Assembly (NCBI GenBank): GCA_034435035.1 | Contig: DAOTXW010000106.1 | Coordinates: forward strand, 1-5,699 | Source: JAHEME01 sp034435035 | GTDB lineage: Bacteria > Chloroflexota > Anaerolineae > Aggregatilineales > UBA3940 | Reading direction: 5' to 3' | DNA: 5,699 nt | Shown here: positions 5,326 through 5,699 of the stretch, in pieces | How the letters are laid out: the number at the start of each line of letters is the position of its first letter | Position numbering within the stretch: the first letter of the stretch is position 1 | Notes under the pieces: generated by a model | What the model was told of the DNA's origin: nothing | Database searches by the model: none | What the model saw: the letters and a program-made list of their open reading frames with translations, nothing else | Translations under genes and position numbers: made by a program

Positions 5326-5699
5326 ATGAGCGACGACCGCCCCCCTCCGCGCCGCCCCTTCGGCGAGCGCGATTCGCAGGAGAAGCAGCTGCCTCTGGGT
5401 GCGCGCCGTCCCGGCGGACGCCCTTACCCCTCCGGCCTCGATCCGACCGCGCCGTACCCGCCGCGCCGTCCGCCGGCGCCGGCACCGGAGCCGGAACCCG
5501 GGCCGGCAGAGGCCGCCGGGTCCGCGGAGGCCGCCGGGTTCGCGGAGGCCGCCGAGCCGCCGGTGCAGGATGAGCCGGAGGTGCTGCCGGGGCTGCTCAA
5601 GGTGCGCCAGCAGGAGGGGCGCGGGCTGCGCTCGGCGGTGCTGATCAAGGGCCGCGAGCTGCCGGAGCCGGAGGTCATCAGCTACCCGCAGGACGAGGC
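5326..5699 (+). CDS. Unrecognised protein with Pro/Ala-rich N-terminus, cut by window edge
   Basis: Only the first 124 codons are visible and the frame remains open at the right edge. The start is well defined: an in-frame TAG at 5290 leaves no other ATG, GTG or TTG upstream. Residues 1-80 are disordered and low in complexity: basic and proline-rich first (PPPRRPFGER, ARRPGGRPYP), then PAPAPEPEPGPAE and a six-residue AEAAG[S/F] repeat. From about residue 86 the sequence becomes more regular, with VLPGLLKVRQQEGRGLRSAVLI and ELPEPEVISY, probably the edge of a folded domain. There is no signal peptide or membrane helix so far. Function cannot be assigned. The coding call rests on the open frame, codon pattern and promoter position. 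The gene lies 60 bp after the second VOC gene and appears to have its own promoter. Confidence 0.75.
   Translation, partial: MSDDRPPPRRPFGERDSQEKQLPLGARRPGGRPYPSGLDPTAPYPPRRPPAPAPEPEPGPAEAAGSAEAAGFAEAAEPPVQDEPEVLPGLLKVRQQEGRGLRSAVLIKGRELPEPEVISYPQDE
5506..5556 (+). repeat. 18-bp tandem repeat, about 2.8 copies, inside the partial gene
   Basis: The unit GCGGAGGCCGCCGGGTTC starts at 5506, 5524 and 5542 with few changes and encodes AEAAG[S/F]. The unit is a multiple of three, so copy-number change would keep the frame. It lengthens the flexible N-terminal region and is a likely site of length variation between strains. Confidence 0.8.

Overview
This is a very GC-rich, densely coded bacterial window, by eye around 70% GC. 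The best guess for its source is Chloroflexota, Anaerolineae-like. That rests on family resemblance only: a Pkn-type Ser/Thr kinase of the kind common there, a secreted lipoprotein with a Thr/Pro-rich linker, and GTG and TTG starts behind good Shine-Dalgarno sites. No rRNA or marker gene is present to confirm it.

Layout: two genes lie on the minus strand. The left edge cuts a Ser/Thr protein kinase (1-988), and upstream of it is a 545-residue exported, probably lipid-anchored protein (1182-2819) that joins a DUF3558-like domain to a seven-bladed beta-propeller. A 255-bp divergent intergenic region (2820-3074) then separates them from a plus-strand series. This series holds a 136-aa STAS/SpoIIAA-like protein (3075-3485), a 278-aa protein with four membrane segments and a soluble C-terminal domain (3565-4401), two tandem paralogous VOC/glyoxalase-fold proteins (4497-4853 and 4870-5265), and the Pro/Ala-rich start of an unrecognised protein cut by the right edge (5326-5699). 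No RNA gene, mobile element or CRISPR array was seen, and no gap between genes exceeds 300 bp.

Putative transcription units have a near-consensus -10 hexamer that stands out from the GC-rich background: TATACT, TATAGT, GATAAT or TATCAT. CTATACT occurs upstream of three genes. Only the two VOC genes look like a true operon. The others are likely separate units, so the window reads as ordinary core or accessory chromosome rather than an obvious multi-gene system. The points most worth a second look are the DUF3558-like/propeller fusion next to a kinase, the loss of metal-ligand positions in the VOC pair, a seven-codon ATGA-to-ATGA bridge between the VOC genes, and an apparently leaderless promoter at 5313-5326.
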